This document shows positions 8,484-15,570 of a stretch of 22,919 bases of DNA, piece by piece. The position numbers and the translations under genes are program-made. The DNA comes from Prevotella sp. Lineage in GTDB: Bacteria; Bacteroidota; Bacteroidia; Bacteroidales; Bacteroidaceae. A model generated the notes under the pieces. That model was not told where the DNA came from. It ran no database searches and saw nothing but the letters and a program-made list of their open reading frames with translations. How positions within the stretch are numbered: the stretch's first letter is position 1; every line of letters begins with the position of its first letter. The stretch lies in contig JAGBQP010000078.1 of the NCBI GenBank assembly GCA_017632825.1, forward strand, positions 1 to 22,919, read 5' to 3'.

Positions 8484-8546
8484 CGTGCAAGCGCTTGTTG
8501 CTCAGAGGCGACAATCTTTGCCGAACCTTCTTAATGCCAGAGACTC

Positions 8547-9029
8547 TTAGTCCTCGTCATCAGTCATCAATTCGCCGATGGGCAATTGACGATTAATGGC
8601 CGAGTGGAAAGAGATGAGCGTCTGCGAACTACTCAACCCTAAAGGTTGCAGTTTGTCGTGGATAATGGTGAGGAGGTCATGATTGTTCTCTGCAAAAATC
8701 TTGATGAACATATCATAGTTACCTGTTGTATAGTGACACTCCACCACTTCGGGAATCTTCTTCAGTTCTTCGACTACCGAGTCAAATGACTCTGGGTTCT
8801 TCAGGTTCAGCCCGATATAGGCGCATGTTGCATAGCCAATTTTCTCTGGGTCAATGACGAACTGCGAGCCCTTCAGGATACCCATTGCAGTCAGTTTTTG
8901 AATACGTTGGTGAATTGCAGCACCACTGACGCCACAGTCGCGTGCCACCTCTAAAAACGGAATACGTGCGTCATCACTGATAAGCTTCAAAATCCGTTTG
9001 TCAAGTTTGTCTAACTTTACGTTTGCCAT
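8547..9029 (-). CDS. Lrp/AsnC-family transcriptional regulator
   Basis: A 160-aa feast/famine regulator. The N-terminal winged helix-turn-helix (LDKLDKRILKLISDDARIPF ... VSGAAIHQRIQKLTAMGIL, residues about 5-52) is followed by the RAM ligand-binding domain (about 65-140), with GYATCAYIGLNL, VVECHYTTGNYDMFIKI and SSQTLISFHSAINRQLP. Proteins of this family typically bind amino acids and regulate amino-acid metabolism or transport. It starts 25 bases after the second exbD stop on the same strand, with no promoter consensus in the gap, so it is probably the last gene of the exbB operon; that linkage is unusual for the family. It converges with folA. The effector cannot be predicted. Confidence 0.93.
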   Translation of the reverse strand: MANVKLDKLDKRILKLISDDARIPFLEVARDCGVSGAAIHQRIQKLTAMGILKGSQFVIDPEKIGYATCAYIGLNLKNPESFDSVVEELKKIPEVVECHYTTGNYDMFIKIFAENNHDLLTIIHDKLQPLGLSSSQTLISFHSAINRQLPIGELMTDDED

Positions 9030-9054
9030 ATATTTTTCGTTAATAATGTTATGT

Positions 9055-9507
9055 CTATTTCCCGTTGACAGCCGAGTACGTTACACTTAGTGCATAAGCA
9101 TCGCGAAGCTGTCGTTTCACCTCGCCGATGAGTCGCATGGGAGTCCCACGGTCGGCACGTATACAGACGGTCATGCGTTCTTGATCTTCAACCGACATCT
9201 TTTTCTGTTCCGCCTTCACAAATGCCGGAATATCAGCTGCCGCCGCTATCCGGTTACCGAGTTGTATATGGTAATCGTCCGACGAGCCATCGGTGGGTTT
9301 TCCTATATAGATAAATACTACGTTCTTCTGATGTCCCACCATTTCCATTTGGTGTCCTGCCGGAATCTCATAGTTCACCTTCTTTTCGACGTCACGCATA
9401 TGGGTGACAATCATAAAGAAGAAGAGCACGGTAAAGATAAGGTCAGGCAGTGCTGCCATATTCAGTTCGGGCACCTCGTGCTGGCGCCGCTTGATGCGGT
9501 GTCTCAC
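9055..9507 (-). CDS. exbD: ExbD/TolR-family biopolymer transport protein (second copy)
   Basis: A 150-aa subunit of a proton-driven inner-membrane motor. It has a basic cytoplasmic start (RHRIKRRQHEVPEL), one transmembrane helix (about residues 19-37, ALPDLIFTVLFFFMIVTH) that retains the conserved Asp, and a periplasmic domain. The start is GTG, overlapping the TGA of the upstream exbD in a GTGA junction (9504-9507), a sign of tight translational coupling. The periplasmic part includes VCIRADRGTPMRLIGEVKRQ, typical of ExbD. Compared with the first copy it has a longer periplasmic domain. The two copies probably form heteromeric pairs with ExbB. Confidence 0.9.
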   Translation of the reverse strand: MRHRIKRRQHEVPELNMAALPDLIFTVLFFFMIVTHMRDVEKKVNYEIPAGHQMEMVGHQKNVVFIYIGKPTDGSSDDYHIQLGNRIAAAADIPAFVKAEQKKMSVEDQERMTVCIRADRGTPMRLIGEVKRQLRDAYALSVTYSAVNGK

Positions 9508-9962
9508 TGTGCACCTCCTTCCTCTTCGGGTGTCGGTTCCTCAATGGTCTCGCTGATGCGAGGCGCTACTTTCAGTCGACGATAGGCAGCCACTACTGTC
9601 TCCTGGAGATGAAAGTAAGCGTCATAGGTGGCCGTTGGCGAAACGCTCAAATCAATGATACGGCGCTTAGGAGCCACTGCAGCGAAATCGACGATGCGCT
9701 TCTGCAACTGCTCTGAGCTGACGGTATCGCCCTCAACCACCAGCAAGTTGTCAGCACAGAGGGCCACGGTCATGATATCTTCACGCTGTATGTCCACAGC
9801 ACGCTGTTCCTCATCGGGTGGCGGGGGCAATTCACGGCGCAAGCCCTTGTCGCTGTCCATCGACGATGTGACAAGGAAGAACACCAGCAACATGAACGAG
9901 ATGTCGGCCGTTGAGGTGGTGTTCAACGACGGAACTTGGCTATGACGACGATGACCGAACAT
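9504..9962 (-). CDS. exbD: ExbD/TolR-family biopolymer transport protein (first copy)
   Basis: A 152-aa ExbD subunit. The N-terminus MFGHRRHSQVPSLNTTSTAD leads into a single transmembrane helix (about residues 20-36, ISFMLLVFFLVTSSMD) preceded by the conserved proton-channel Asp in TADIS. A proline-rich linker follows (LRRELPPPPDEEQ), then a periplasmic domain and an acidic tail (EEPTPEEEGGAQ). It overlaps the upstream 110-aa gene by 40 bases and the downstream exbD by 4. ExbB-ExbD complexes transmit the proton-motive force to TonB or Tol-type proteins; no tonB gene is in the window, so the partner is unknown. Confidence 0.92.
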   Translation of the reverse strand: MFGHRRHSQVPSLNTTSTADISFMLLVFFLVTSSMDSDKGLRRELPPPPDEEQRAVDIQREDIMTVALCADNLLVVEGDTVSSEQLQKRIVDFAAVAPKRRIIDLSVSPTATYDAYFHLQETVVAAYRRLKVAPRISETIEEPTPEEEGGAQ

Positions 9963-10255
9963 ACAATAATCAGCGTGATACTTGAAAAGATAAACATATC
10001 AGCCAGACGCAGCCACAGAGTGTCGTTGAAAACCTGTCCGTTGGAGCGCAATGCCGTAGTAGAAGCTGTACCATAGGTCAGCATCAAAAGTGTTGCAACT
10101 GCAGCTGCTACAGAGTAGCCTATGCGTGTTGACTGTCGGCGCTGATGAGTACGTACTCCGTTCCATGCCGACCAGACGCTAACACCAAGTGCCACCGCCA
10201 GCAACACATACATCGCAATGATGATGATATCAATCAAGATGTCGTTCTCACCCAT
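9923..10255 (-). CDS. Small three-helix membrane protein in the exbB-exbD operon
   Basis: A 110-aa protein with three predicted transmembrane helices at about residues 7-28 (LIDIIIIAMYVLLAVALGVS), 45-63 (GYSVAAAVATLLMLTYGTA) and 85-107 (DMFIFSSITLIIVCSVIVVI), and a basic loop between the first two (RTHQRRQSTRIG). I do not recognise a named family. It is wedged between exbB (8-base overlap) and exbD (40-base overlap), so it is very likely translated with them and could be an accessory subunit of the motor. The reading frame is supported by the overlaps on both sides and by its consistent hydrophobic pattern. Confidence 0.75.
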   Translation of the reverse strand: MGENDILIDIIIIAMYVLLAVALGVSVWSAWNGVRTHQRRQSTRIGYSVAAAVATLLMLTYGTASTTALRSNGQVFNDTLWLRLADMFIFSSITLIIVCSVIVVIAKFRR

Positions 10256-10955
10256 TGCTCTGGTGTTTGTATTTCATAATGGTGTCGAGCAACGTAACGG
10301 CCGACTCTTCCATCTGCGACGTCAAGTGCTCAATCTTAGACGTAATATAGCTGTAAAATAGCTGCAAAATCAGTGCGACAACAATACCAAAGATAGTCGT
10401 TATCAAAGCAACCTTCATGCCGGCTGCCACAATCGTGGGACCGATGTCGCCTGCCTGTTGGATATTTTCGAAGGACATCACCATACCAATGACGGTACCA
10501 AGGAATCCCAGCGATGGAGCCATGGCAATGAACAACTTAATCCACGAACAGCCTTTCTCGAGTTTTGCAGTCTGCACGGAGCCATACGACATGATGCTAC
10601 GCTCAATGTCATCCATCGACTCACGTATATGCAGTAGTCCCTGATAGCAAATACTGGCCACGGGACCACGTGTATCGCGACACAACTGCTTGGCACCTTC
10701 GATGTCACCGCTCTCGACCTTAGCGTCGATATCGCGGAGCAGTTTCTTGGCATTAATCTCCGACAGCGTCAGATAGACAATGCGTTCAATGCAGAAGGCA
10801 AGTCCCAACACCAGAGCCAGTGCCACCAACGACATAAACATGGGAGAGCCGTCAATGAACTTCGTCTTCAGCTGCATATGCAATGACTCCGGAGCTTCCT
10901 GAGCCTGAGCGGCCAGACTCATCATCAGAGTCATCAGAAAAATCAAACGTTTCAT
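10248..10955 (-). CDS. exbB: ExbB/TolQ/MotA-family proton channel
   Basis: Proton-channel subunit of an ExbB-ExbD motor, 235 aa from the ATG at 10955. A signal-like hydrophobic start (MKRLIFLMTLMMSLAAQAQ) precedes a first helix (about residues 41-62, MSLVALALVLGLAFCIERIV), a long cytoplasmic part, and the paired C-terminal helices with the family motifs IAMAPSLGFLGTVIGMVMSF and MKVALITTIFGIVVALILQL. An open frame extends 30 codons further upstream, but it covers the promoter -7 element and heptamer repeats, so the internal ATG with a signal-like sequence is preferred. It heads a tightly packed minus-strand operon with the 110-aa protein, two exbD genes and probably the Lrp-type gene. Confidence 0.93.
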   Translation of the reverse strand: MKRLIFLMTLMMSLAAQAQEAPESLHMQLKTKFIDGSPMFMSLVALALVLGLAFCIERIVYLTLSEINAKKLLRDIDAKVESGDIEGAKQLCRDTRGPVASICYQGLLHIRESMDDIERSIMSYGSVQTAKLEKGCSWIKLFIAMAPSLGFLGTVIGMVMSFENIQQAGDIGPTIVAAGMKVALITTIFGIVVALILQLFYSYITSKIEHLTSQMEESAVTLLDTIMKYKHQSNG

Positions 10956-10990
10956 ATCTTGTTTTCTTCTTGTTCCTATCAATTCGGGCG

Positions 10991-10998
10991 CAAAGGTA
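10991..10998 (-). promoter_or_regulatory. -7 promoter element for the exbB operon
   Basis: Minus-strand TACCTTTG fits the Bacteroidota -7 consensus TAnnTTTG and lies 35 bases before the exbB ATG. No TTG is found at the expected -33 distance; that space is occupied by the heptamer array at 11007-11027. Confidence 0.55.
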
Positions 10999-11006
10999 CA
11001 CAAAAA

Positions 11007-11027
11007 AGTTGAGAGTTGATAGTTGAG
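11007..11027 (+). repeat. Heptamer array AGTTGAG x3 in the divergent exbB/cyd promoter region
   Basis: Units AGTTGAG, AGTTGAT and AGTTGAG are contiguous. The array lies 8 bases upstream of the minus-strand -7 element of exbB and 33 bases from the plus-strand promoter of the cyd group. Confidence 0.8.
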
Positions 11028-11060
11028 CGTATAAATCTTCAACATTTTTCACCTTTTCTC

Positions 11061-11091
11061 TTGGTAGTAACACATTTTTTACCTATCTTTG
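11061..11091 (+). promoter_or_regulatory. Bacteroidota-type promoter for the DUF4492-like/cydA/cydB operon
   Basis: TTG at 11061-11063 and TATCTTTG at 11084-11091 are spaced by 20 bases, a full consensus match. The first ATG downstream is that of the 52-aa gene at 11139, about 48 bases after the -7 element. Confidence 0.75.
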
Positions 11092-11138
11092 CTGCCGTCA
11101 AGTTCATTTTCTAGTTACAGACCAAGCATCTTCTGCCT

Positions 11139-11297
11139 ATGAGACTAAGAAACACACTGGCCACTATCATCATCGTCAAGCTCATTATCATTGCCATTTT
11201 GAAGCTGGTGTTCTTTCCTGACTTTCTCAAGCAGAAGGCTGGTAACAACAAAGCCGAATACGTAGCGCGGCGCTGCATGCCACTAACAGACAATTGA
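11139..11297 (+). CDS. 52-aa membrane protein (DUF4492-like) upstream of cydA
   Basis: A small protein starting MRLRNTLATIIIVKLIIIAI, with one transmembrane helix followed by LKLVFFPDFLKQKAG and a short polar tail. The FFP-x-FL-x(3)-AG pattern resembles DUF4492 proteins, which in Bacteroidota are encoded beside cytochrome bd genes. It has its own ATG with an in-frame stop 9 codons upstream, sits just after a full promoter, and is 71 bases before cydA on the same strand. It is shorter than the usual DUF4492 protein (about 70 aa as I recall), mainly at the N-terminus. A role as an accessory subunit of the oxidase, comparable to CydX in proteobacteria, is inference. Confidence 0.7.
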   Translation: MRLRNTLATIIIVKLIIIAILKLVFFPDFLKQKAGNNKAEYVARRCMPLTDN

Positions 11298-11368
11298 AAA
11301 ACAACAATTGTGCAACGAAGTGCCATTGCCCATGAATAGTAAATAGAGAAATTAAAAACCATAAAAAT

Positions 11369-12937
11369 ATGCTACAGCACTTGATTTCAGACATTGACGC
11401 CGCGACCATCGACTGGTCGAGAGCCCAATTTGCACTCACTGCTATATACCATTGGCTCTTTGTTCCATTGACGCTTGGTCTGGCCATTATCATGGGCATC
11501 ATCGAGACGCGTTATTACTGTACACAGAAAGCCGTGGCACAGGGACGTGCCTCTGAAGCAGATGCCACTTTTTGGAAGCAAACCACCAAGTTTTGGCAAC
11601 GTCTTTTCGGTATTAACTTTGCCATGGGTGTAGCAACAGGTATCATTCTGGAATTTGAGTTCGGCACTAACTGGTCCAACTACTCATGGTTTGTAGGCGA
11701 CATCTTTGGTGCGCCGCTGGCCATCGAGGGCATTGTGGCATTCTTCATGGAGTCCACATTCATCGCCATCATGTACTTTGGCTGGCATAAGGTATCGCAC
11801 GGTTTTCACTTGGCTTCAACATGGCTTACCGGTCTCGGTGCCACTATCTCAGCATGGTGGATTCTAGTAGCCAATGCGTGGATGCAGTACCCCGTTGGCT
11901 GTCAGTTCAATCCCGACACAATGCGCAACGAAATGGTTTCATTCTCTGAAGTAGCACTCTCACCGTTTGCCGTTTCCAAGTTCTGCCACACGGTCACTTC
12001 CGCATGGATTATCGGTGCCGTCTTCTGTGTGGCCGTCAGTTGCTGGTATCTGATGAAGAAGCGTGAGACACGGTTAGCATTGGAAAGTATCAAGATAGGC
12101 GCTGCCGTAGGTCTCACAGCCTCGCTGCTGGCAGCAGCTACAGGACACAAGTCTGCTCAAGACGTAGCTGCCGTCCAACCAATGAAGCTCGCCGCGATGG
12201 AAGCACTTTATGACGGCGGCAACAGTCAGGGGCTGAAAATTGTCGAGGGGCTAGAAGTGCCTTATGCGCTGTCGTTTATGGCCACCAACGACTTCAACGG
12301 TTATGTACCCGGCATCAACGACCTGCTTAACGGTTACACCCGTTCTGATGGTACACACGAACTCTCTGCCGACGAAAAGATTTTGCGGGGCAAGAAAGCG
12401 ATAACCGCCCTTGCCGACTATCGCAAGGCAAAAAGCGACGGTGCCGATGAGGCGGTTGTCAATAGTCACCTGGCAGTGCTTAGGGAGAACATGCGCTACT
12501 TCGGTTATGGCTATATACGCAACAAAGCCGAGCTTGTTCCGCCCGTTGCCGTCAACTTCTGGGCATTCCGCATCATGGTAGGTATGGGCTGTGTGTTCAT
12601 AGGGTTCTTCGCCGTTATCCTGTCGGTGGCCTATAAGTGGCCACGCCGGTTGTGGCGTCATCACGATATCACAGCCCTGCCCTCATGGCACTATTGGCTG
12701 GCCATAGCCTTGGTACCGCTGGCCTATATAGCCTCAGAGAGTGGCTGGCTCGTGGCAGAATTCGGTCGTCAGCCTTGGACCATACAGGACATGTTGCCTA
12801 CATGGGTGTCTGTAAGCGACCTCCACTCCAGCAGCGTTATCGTCACCTTCTTCATATTCCTTGCGCTGTTCACAACCATGCTGGCAGTAGAAATCAATAT
12901 CATGCTGAAACAAATCAAGAAAGGACCACAACTATGA
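11369..12937 (+). CDS. cydA: Cytochrome bd quinol oxidase subunit I
   Basis: Haem-bearing subunit of the bd-type terminal oxidase, which oxidises quinol and reduces oxygen to water, typically with high oxygen affinity. The 522-aa protein has the N-terminal haem helix with WSRAQFALTAIYHWLFVPL (His28, candidate haem b595/d ligand), FHLASTWLTGLGATISAWWI, haem b558 candidate ligands His207 (KFCHTV) and Met403 (FRIMVGMG), and the late GRQPWTIQDMLPT motif. The quinol-binding loop between them (about residues 260-390) includes the KAITALADYRKAK segment seen in Bacteroidota CydA. Its stop overlaps the cydB start (ATGA, 12934-12937). In a mainly anaerobic lineage this enzyme would serve respiration or scavenging of trace oxygen. 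Ligand assignments are by comparison with E. coli CydA. Confidence 0.97.
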   Translation: MLQHLISDIDAATIDWSRAQFALTAIYHWLFVPLTLGLAIIMGIIETRYYCTQKAVAQGRASEADATFWKQTTKFWQRLFGINFAMGVATGIILEFEFGTNWSNYSWFVGDIFGAPLAIEGIVAFFMESTFIAIMYFGWHKVSHGFHLASTWLTGLGATISAWWILVANAWMQYPVGCQFNPDTMRNEMVSFSEVALSPFAVSKFCHTVTSAWIIGAVFCVAVSCWYLMKKRETRLALESIKIGAAVGLTASLLAAATGHKSAQDVAAVQPMKLAAMEALYDGGNSQGLKIVEGLEVPYALSFMATNDFNGYVPGINDLLNGYTRSDGTHELSADEKILRGKKAITALADYRKAKSDGADEAVVNSHLAVLRENMRYFGYGYIRNKAELVPPVAVNFWAFRIMVGMGCVFIGFFAVILSVAYKWPRRLWRHHDITALPSWHYWLAIALVPLAYIASESGWLVAEFGRQPWTIQDMLPTWVSVSDLHSSSVIVTFFIFLALFTTMLAVEINIMLKQIKKGPQL

Positions 12938-14127
12938 CCTACGAATTCCTGCAACACTACTGGTGGTTCATCGTCGCCCTGCTCGGTGCCATATTAGTAT
13001 TCCTTCTCTTTGTTCAGGGGGCTAACTCCGTTGCCCGCAGCCTCGGCTATACAGAAGAGGGGCAGCGGATGATCTATAACTCCACTGGCCGTAAATGGGA
13101 GTTCACGTTCACCACGCTCGTCACCTTCGGCGGTGCATTCTTTGCTTCGTTCCCATTGTTCTACTCAACGAGTTTCGGCGGTGCCTACTGGCTGTGGATG
13201 ATTATTCTATTCACCTTCGTACTGCAAGCTGTCAGCTACGAATTCCAGAATAAGATAGGTAATCTGCTGGGGCCGCGCACTTTCCGTTTTTTCCTCACGC
13301 TCAATGGTATTGTAGGCCCACTGCTCTTAGGCGGTGCTGTTGCCACCTTCTTTGAAGGTAGCAACTTCGTGGTCGAGAAAAACAATATTGTGGCCCTCGC
13401 CGACTCAAATGCTTTTTTCCAACCTGTCATCTCTTCTTGGGCCAACGTTTCTCACGGCCTCGATGCTCTGCTCAATCCCTGGGTGTTGGTATTTGGCTTT
13501 GCCGTCGTATTTCTGGCTCGTACACTGGGGATTCTCTATGTCATCAACAACATCGATGACGCAGACATCCAATCACGCGGTTCTGTGCGTCTTGTCGGCA
13601 CTGCCGTTCCCTTCGTGGTACTCTTCGTCGCCTATTTGGTTCATCTGCTATTGAAAGACGGTTTCGCCTACGACGTTGAGACCGGCATAGTCTTCATGGA
13701 GCCGATGAAGTATCTGCACAATCTTACTACTCAGTGGTATTTGTTGATACTGCTTGTCATTGGAGTCGTTCTGGTACTTTGGGGCATTCTCACCGAAATA
13801 TTGCGCAGCCCCACCCCATCACGACCGTCTTTGAGTAAAATAACACTCTGTGCCGGCATCTGGCCTGCAGGCATTGGCACCGTGCTCACCGTGCTCGCCT
13901 TACTGCTCTGCGCCGGTTGGAACGGTACAGCCTACTATCCGTCAACCGCGGAACTCCAGTCGTCGCTCACCATCAGTAACTCCTGTTCCAGTGAGTTTAC
14001 CCTTCGGACTATGTTCTGGGTGTCGATGCTCGTGCCCTTCGTGTTGGCCTACATTGTTTGTGCCTGGCGCGCTATTGACCGCAAAAAACTGACGCGTGAC
14101 GATCTGCATGAGGGACACGCCTATTAA
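12934..14127 (+). CDS. cydB: Cytochrome bd quinol oxidase subunit II
   Basis: Second integral-membrane subunit of cytochrome bd oxidase, 397 aa, with about eight or nine hydrophobic helices. Recognisable segments are HYWWFIVALLGAILVFLLFV with the following GANS, YNSTGRKWEFTFTTLVTFGG, FFASFPLFYSTSFGGAYWLW, and ARTLGILYVINNID. The start is the ATG at 12934 inside the cydA stop (ATGA), which gives a normal N-terminus; the same frame is open further upstream within cydA but that part is a shadow. The two subunits are therefore translationally coupled. Its stop lies 14 bases from the end of the convergent acetyltransferase gene, and no terminator hairpin is evident between them. Confidence 0.96.
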   Translation: MTYEFLQHYWWFIVALLGAILVFLLFVQGANSVARSLGYTEEGQRMIYNSTGRKWEFTFTTLVTFGGAFFASFPLFYSTSFGGAYWLWMIILFTFVLQAVSYEFQNKIGNLLGPRTFRFFLTLNGIVGPLLLGGAVATFFEGSNFVVEKNNIVALADSNAFFQPVISSWANVSHGLDALLNPWVLVFGFAVVFLARTLGILYVINNIDDADIQSRGSVRLVGTAVPFVVLFVAYLVHLLLKDGFAYDVETGIVFMEPMKYLHNLTTQWYLLILLVIGVVLVLWGILTEILRSPTPSRPSLSKITLCAGIWPAGIGTVLTVLALLLCAGWNGTAYYPSTAELQSSLTISNSCSSEFTLRTMFWVSMLVPFVLAYIVCAWRAIDRKKLTRDDLHEGHAY

Positions 14128-14141
14128 CTTGGGGAGAAAGA

Positions 14142-14606
14142 CTACAAAATAACCTCCATTCCCGTCTTCTGCACACCCATACCCATGCTACGGTAGAAAC
14201 ACCGTGCAGCGTCATTGCCTTCCCAAACGTTCAGGGTGATATTATAACACCCTATTGACTTGGCGTAGTCACGTACATACTCATAAAGTGCTTTGCCCAC
14301 ATGCTTACCACGTGCAGCCTCGTCCACACAGATATCGTCGATGTAGAGTGTTTTTGCATCCATCAGCAACAGGTGGTTCTTCACATCGGTTATCTGACAG
14401 AAGGCATGTCCCAGCACCTTGCCACCATCTTCATAGACGAATATGGGTTTGCAGTCGTCATCAAGCATTGCCTGCAATTCCTGTTCGTTGTATTTCGTCG
14501 TGTGCGGCTTAAATAAGTCTGGTCGCAGCACATGGTGCACCATATTAACCTGGTGTAGCAGAGCTAAAATGCCTGCTACATGGTCTTTCTGCGCTCTTCG
14601 TACCAT
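14142..14606 (-). CDS. GNAT-family N-acetyltransferase
   Basis: A 154-aa acetyl-CoA-dependent acetyltransferase of unknown substrate. The fold is shown by the N-terminal VRRAQKDHVAGILALLHQV, the central beta strands, and motif A (LYIDDICVDEAARGKHVGKA, residues about 86-105), where the R-G-x-x-x-G-K acetyl-CoA loop is clear, followed by VWEGNDAARCFYRSMGM, a typical motif B. The start is the ATG at 14606; a TTG 7 codons upstream is less likely. It lies 51 bases after msrA on the same strand and probably shares its promoter. Substrate could be a small molecule or a protein N-terminus; nothing in sequence decides. Confidence 0.88.
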   Translation of the reverse strand: MVRRAQKDHVAGILALLHQVNMVHHVLRPDLFKPHTTKYNEQELQAMLDDDCKPIFVYEDGGKVLGHAFCQITDVKNHLLLMDAKTLYIDDICVDEAARGKHVGKALYEYVRDYAKSIGCYNITLNVWEGNDAARCFYRSMGMGVQKTGMEVIL

Positions 14607-14657
14607 TGTAAGTTTGTAAATTATCAATTAGGAATATCTGCTTCACACAACCATCCT

Positions 14658-15197
14658 TTATTCATTGGCATTATTGCTTCGCGCCTTTGCGTTTCGTGCA
14701 AACTCAAAGAGTGCTTGCGGCAGATGGCAGTAGCCCGTAGGATTCTTGTCCAGATAGTCTTGATGATACTCCTCGGCATTGTAGTAGTTCTTCAGAGGCA
14801 ACTTCTCCACTGCCAGCGGCTGTTCATAGTGTTGCTGTTCATCAGCAAACACCTTTTCTATAATGGGTAGGTCTGTATCGTCGGTATAGTAGATGCCTGT
14901 GCGGTAGCGTGTTCCCTCATCGTGTCCCTGCTTGTTCAGACTGGTCGGGTCGATGGCCTTAAAGAACATCTCAAGCAGAAATTCCAAACTCGCCACCTCT
15001 GGGTTGTACACAATGCGTACGGTCTCAGCGTAGCCCGTCTGATCGGTATAAACCTCTTTATATGTAGGGTTCTCGGTATTACCGTTAGCAAATCCCACTT
15101 CAGTTTCTACCACTCCCTCAATCTGCTTGAAATAGTGTTCCGTACCCCAGAAGCAGCCTCCTGCCAGGTAAATTTCCTTGTTTGTCGTTGTTGTCAT
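14658..15197 (-). CDS. msrA: Peptide-methionine (S)-S-oxide reductase
   Basis: Repairs oxidised methionine (S-epimer) in proteins. The 179-aa protein begins MTTTTNKEIYLAGGCFWGTE; the GCFW motif carries the catalytic Cys15. Further family segments are GVVETEVGFANG, NPTYKEVYTDQTGYAETV, YNPEVASLEFLLEMFFKAID, PTSLNKQGHDEGTRYRTGIY and AEEYHQDYLDKNPTGYC, the last with a candidate resolving cysteine. It is a stand-alone MsrA without a fused MsrB domain. The start is the first ATG; a -7 promoter element lies about 37 bases upstream. It is probably co-transcribed with the acetyltransferase. Its place next to the cytochrome bd genes suits an oxygen-tolerance theme, but it is on the other strand. Confidence 0.97.
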   Translation of the reverse strand: MTTTTNKEIYLAGGCFWGTEHYFKQIEGVVETEVGFANGNTENPTYKEVYTDQTGYAETVRIVYNPEVASLEFLLEMFFKAIDPTSLNKQGHDEGTRYRTGIYYTDDTDLPIIEKVFADEQQHYEQPLAVEKLPLKNYYNAEEYHQDYLDKNPTGYCHLPQALFEFARNAKARSNNANE

Positions 15198-15234
15198 ATC
15201 CGTTTTGTTTTTGTCTTTTTGATTATTCGCGATG

Positions 15235-15242
15235 CAAAATTA
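15235..15242 (-). promoter_or_regulatory. -7 promoter element for msrA
   Basis: Minus-strand TAATTTTG matches TAnnTTTG and lies 37 bases before the msrA ATG. No clear TTG is found at the -33 distance, so the assignment rests on one element. Confidence 0.55.
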
Positions 15243-15487
15243 ATCATTTCCTTTCATTCGCACATCATTTCTTTCTATTTTTTTCATTGACACCATCAAG
15301 AATGAGGATATCCAGAACTCCATGAACATTTTTCAGGATGACACTTTGTTACGTTTTGTCTCTTTTTGGCCACAAAATGTTAGCAAATTGAATATAAATA
15401 CATAAATACACTTTACATTTTGATAGTTCAATATAATATCCTAAAACAAAATGCAATGAATATTAAAGAAATAAAATCAGAATGATG

Positions 15488-15495
15488 TAATTTTG
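15488..15495 (+). promoter_or_regulatory. -7 promoter element for the P-II/amt/porin operon
   Basis: TAATTTTG followed by GCAG matches the -7 consensus, 75 bases before the P-II ATG. The expected -33 position is AT-rich without TTG, as might be seen at a promoter needing an activator; that reading is inference. Confidence 0.6.
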
Positions 15496-15570
15496 CAGCG
15501 TGAACGAGACAAAATGTTAACCCACACCAGATGGGTAAGTATTAATAATTAATAAGGTAAAAAGAGAGTT

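Larger units (their letters stand above)
15198..15570. other. AT-rich divergent intergenic region between msrA and the P-II gene
   Basis: No credible gene is present in these 373 bases. It holds the msrA -7 element on the minus strand (15235-15242), the P-II -7 element on the plus strand (15488-15495), and two copies of the 11-mer ACAAAATGTTA (15372-15382 and 15509-15519) on either side of the P-II promoter. The P-II leader is about 70 bases with only a weak 5-bp hairpin. Confidence 0.7.

Noticed and set aside
8488..8497. Palindrome CAAGCGCTTG between folA and the Lrp gene, considered as a terminator
   Set aside because: It has no loop and no T-run on either strand, and is short enough to arise by chance.
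10956..11045. Upstream extension of the exbB frame by 30 codons
   Set aside because: It covers the -7 element and heptamer repeats; the ATG at 10955 begins a signal-like hydrophobic segment.
12637..12933. Upstream extension of the cydB frame inside cydA
   Set aside because: The extension has no CydB similarity; the ATG in the ATGA overlap with cydA gives the normal N-terminus.
14618..14632. AT-rich heptamer-like units upstream of the acetyltransferase (AATTGAT, AATTTAC)
   Set aside because: Only two decayed units in AT-rich sequence; not distinguishable from chance.
15366..15384. Possible sigma-54 promoter upstream of P-II (TGGC ... GCA)
   Set aside because: The GG-to-GC distance is 14 rather than 10 bases, so it does not fit the -24/-12 consensus.
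15520..15536. Hairpin ACCCA/TGGGT in the P-II leader, considered as a riboswitch or attenuator
   Set aside because: Only five base pairs and no further conserved structure visible; could easily be chance.
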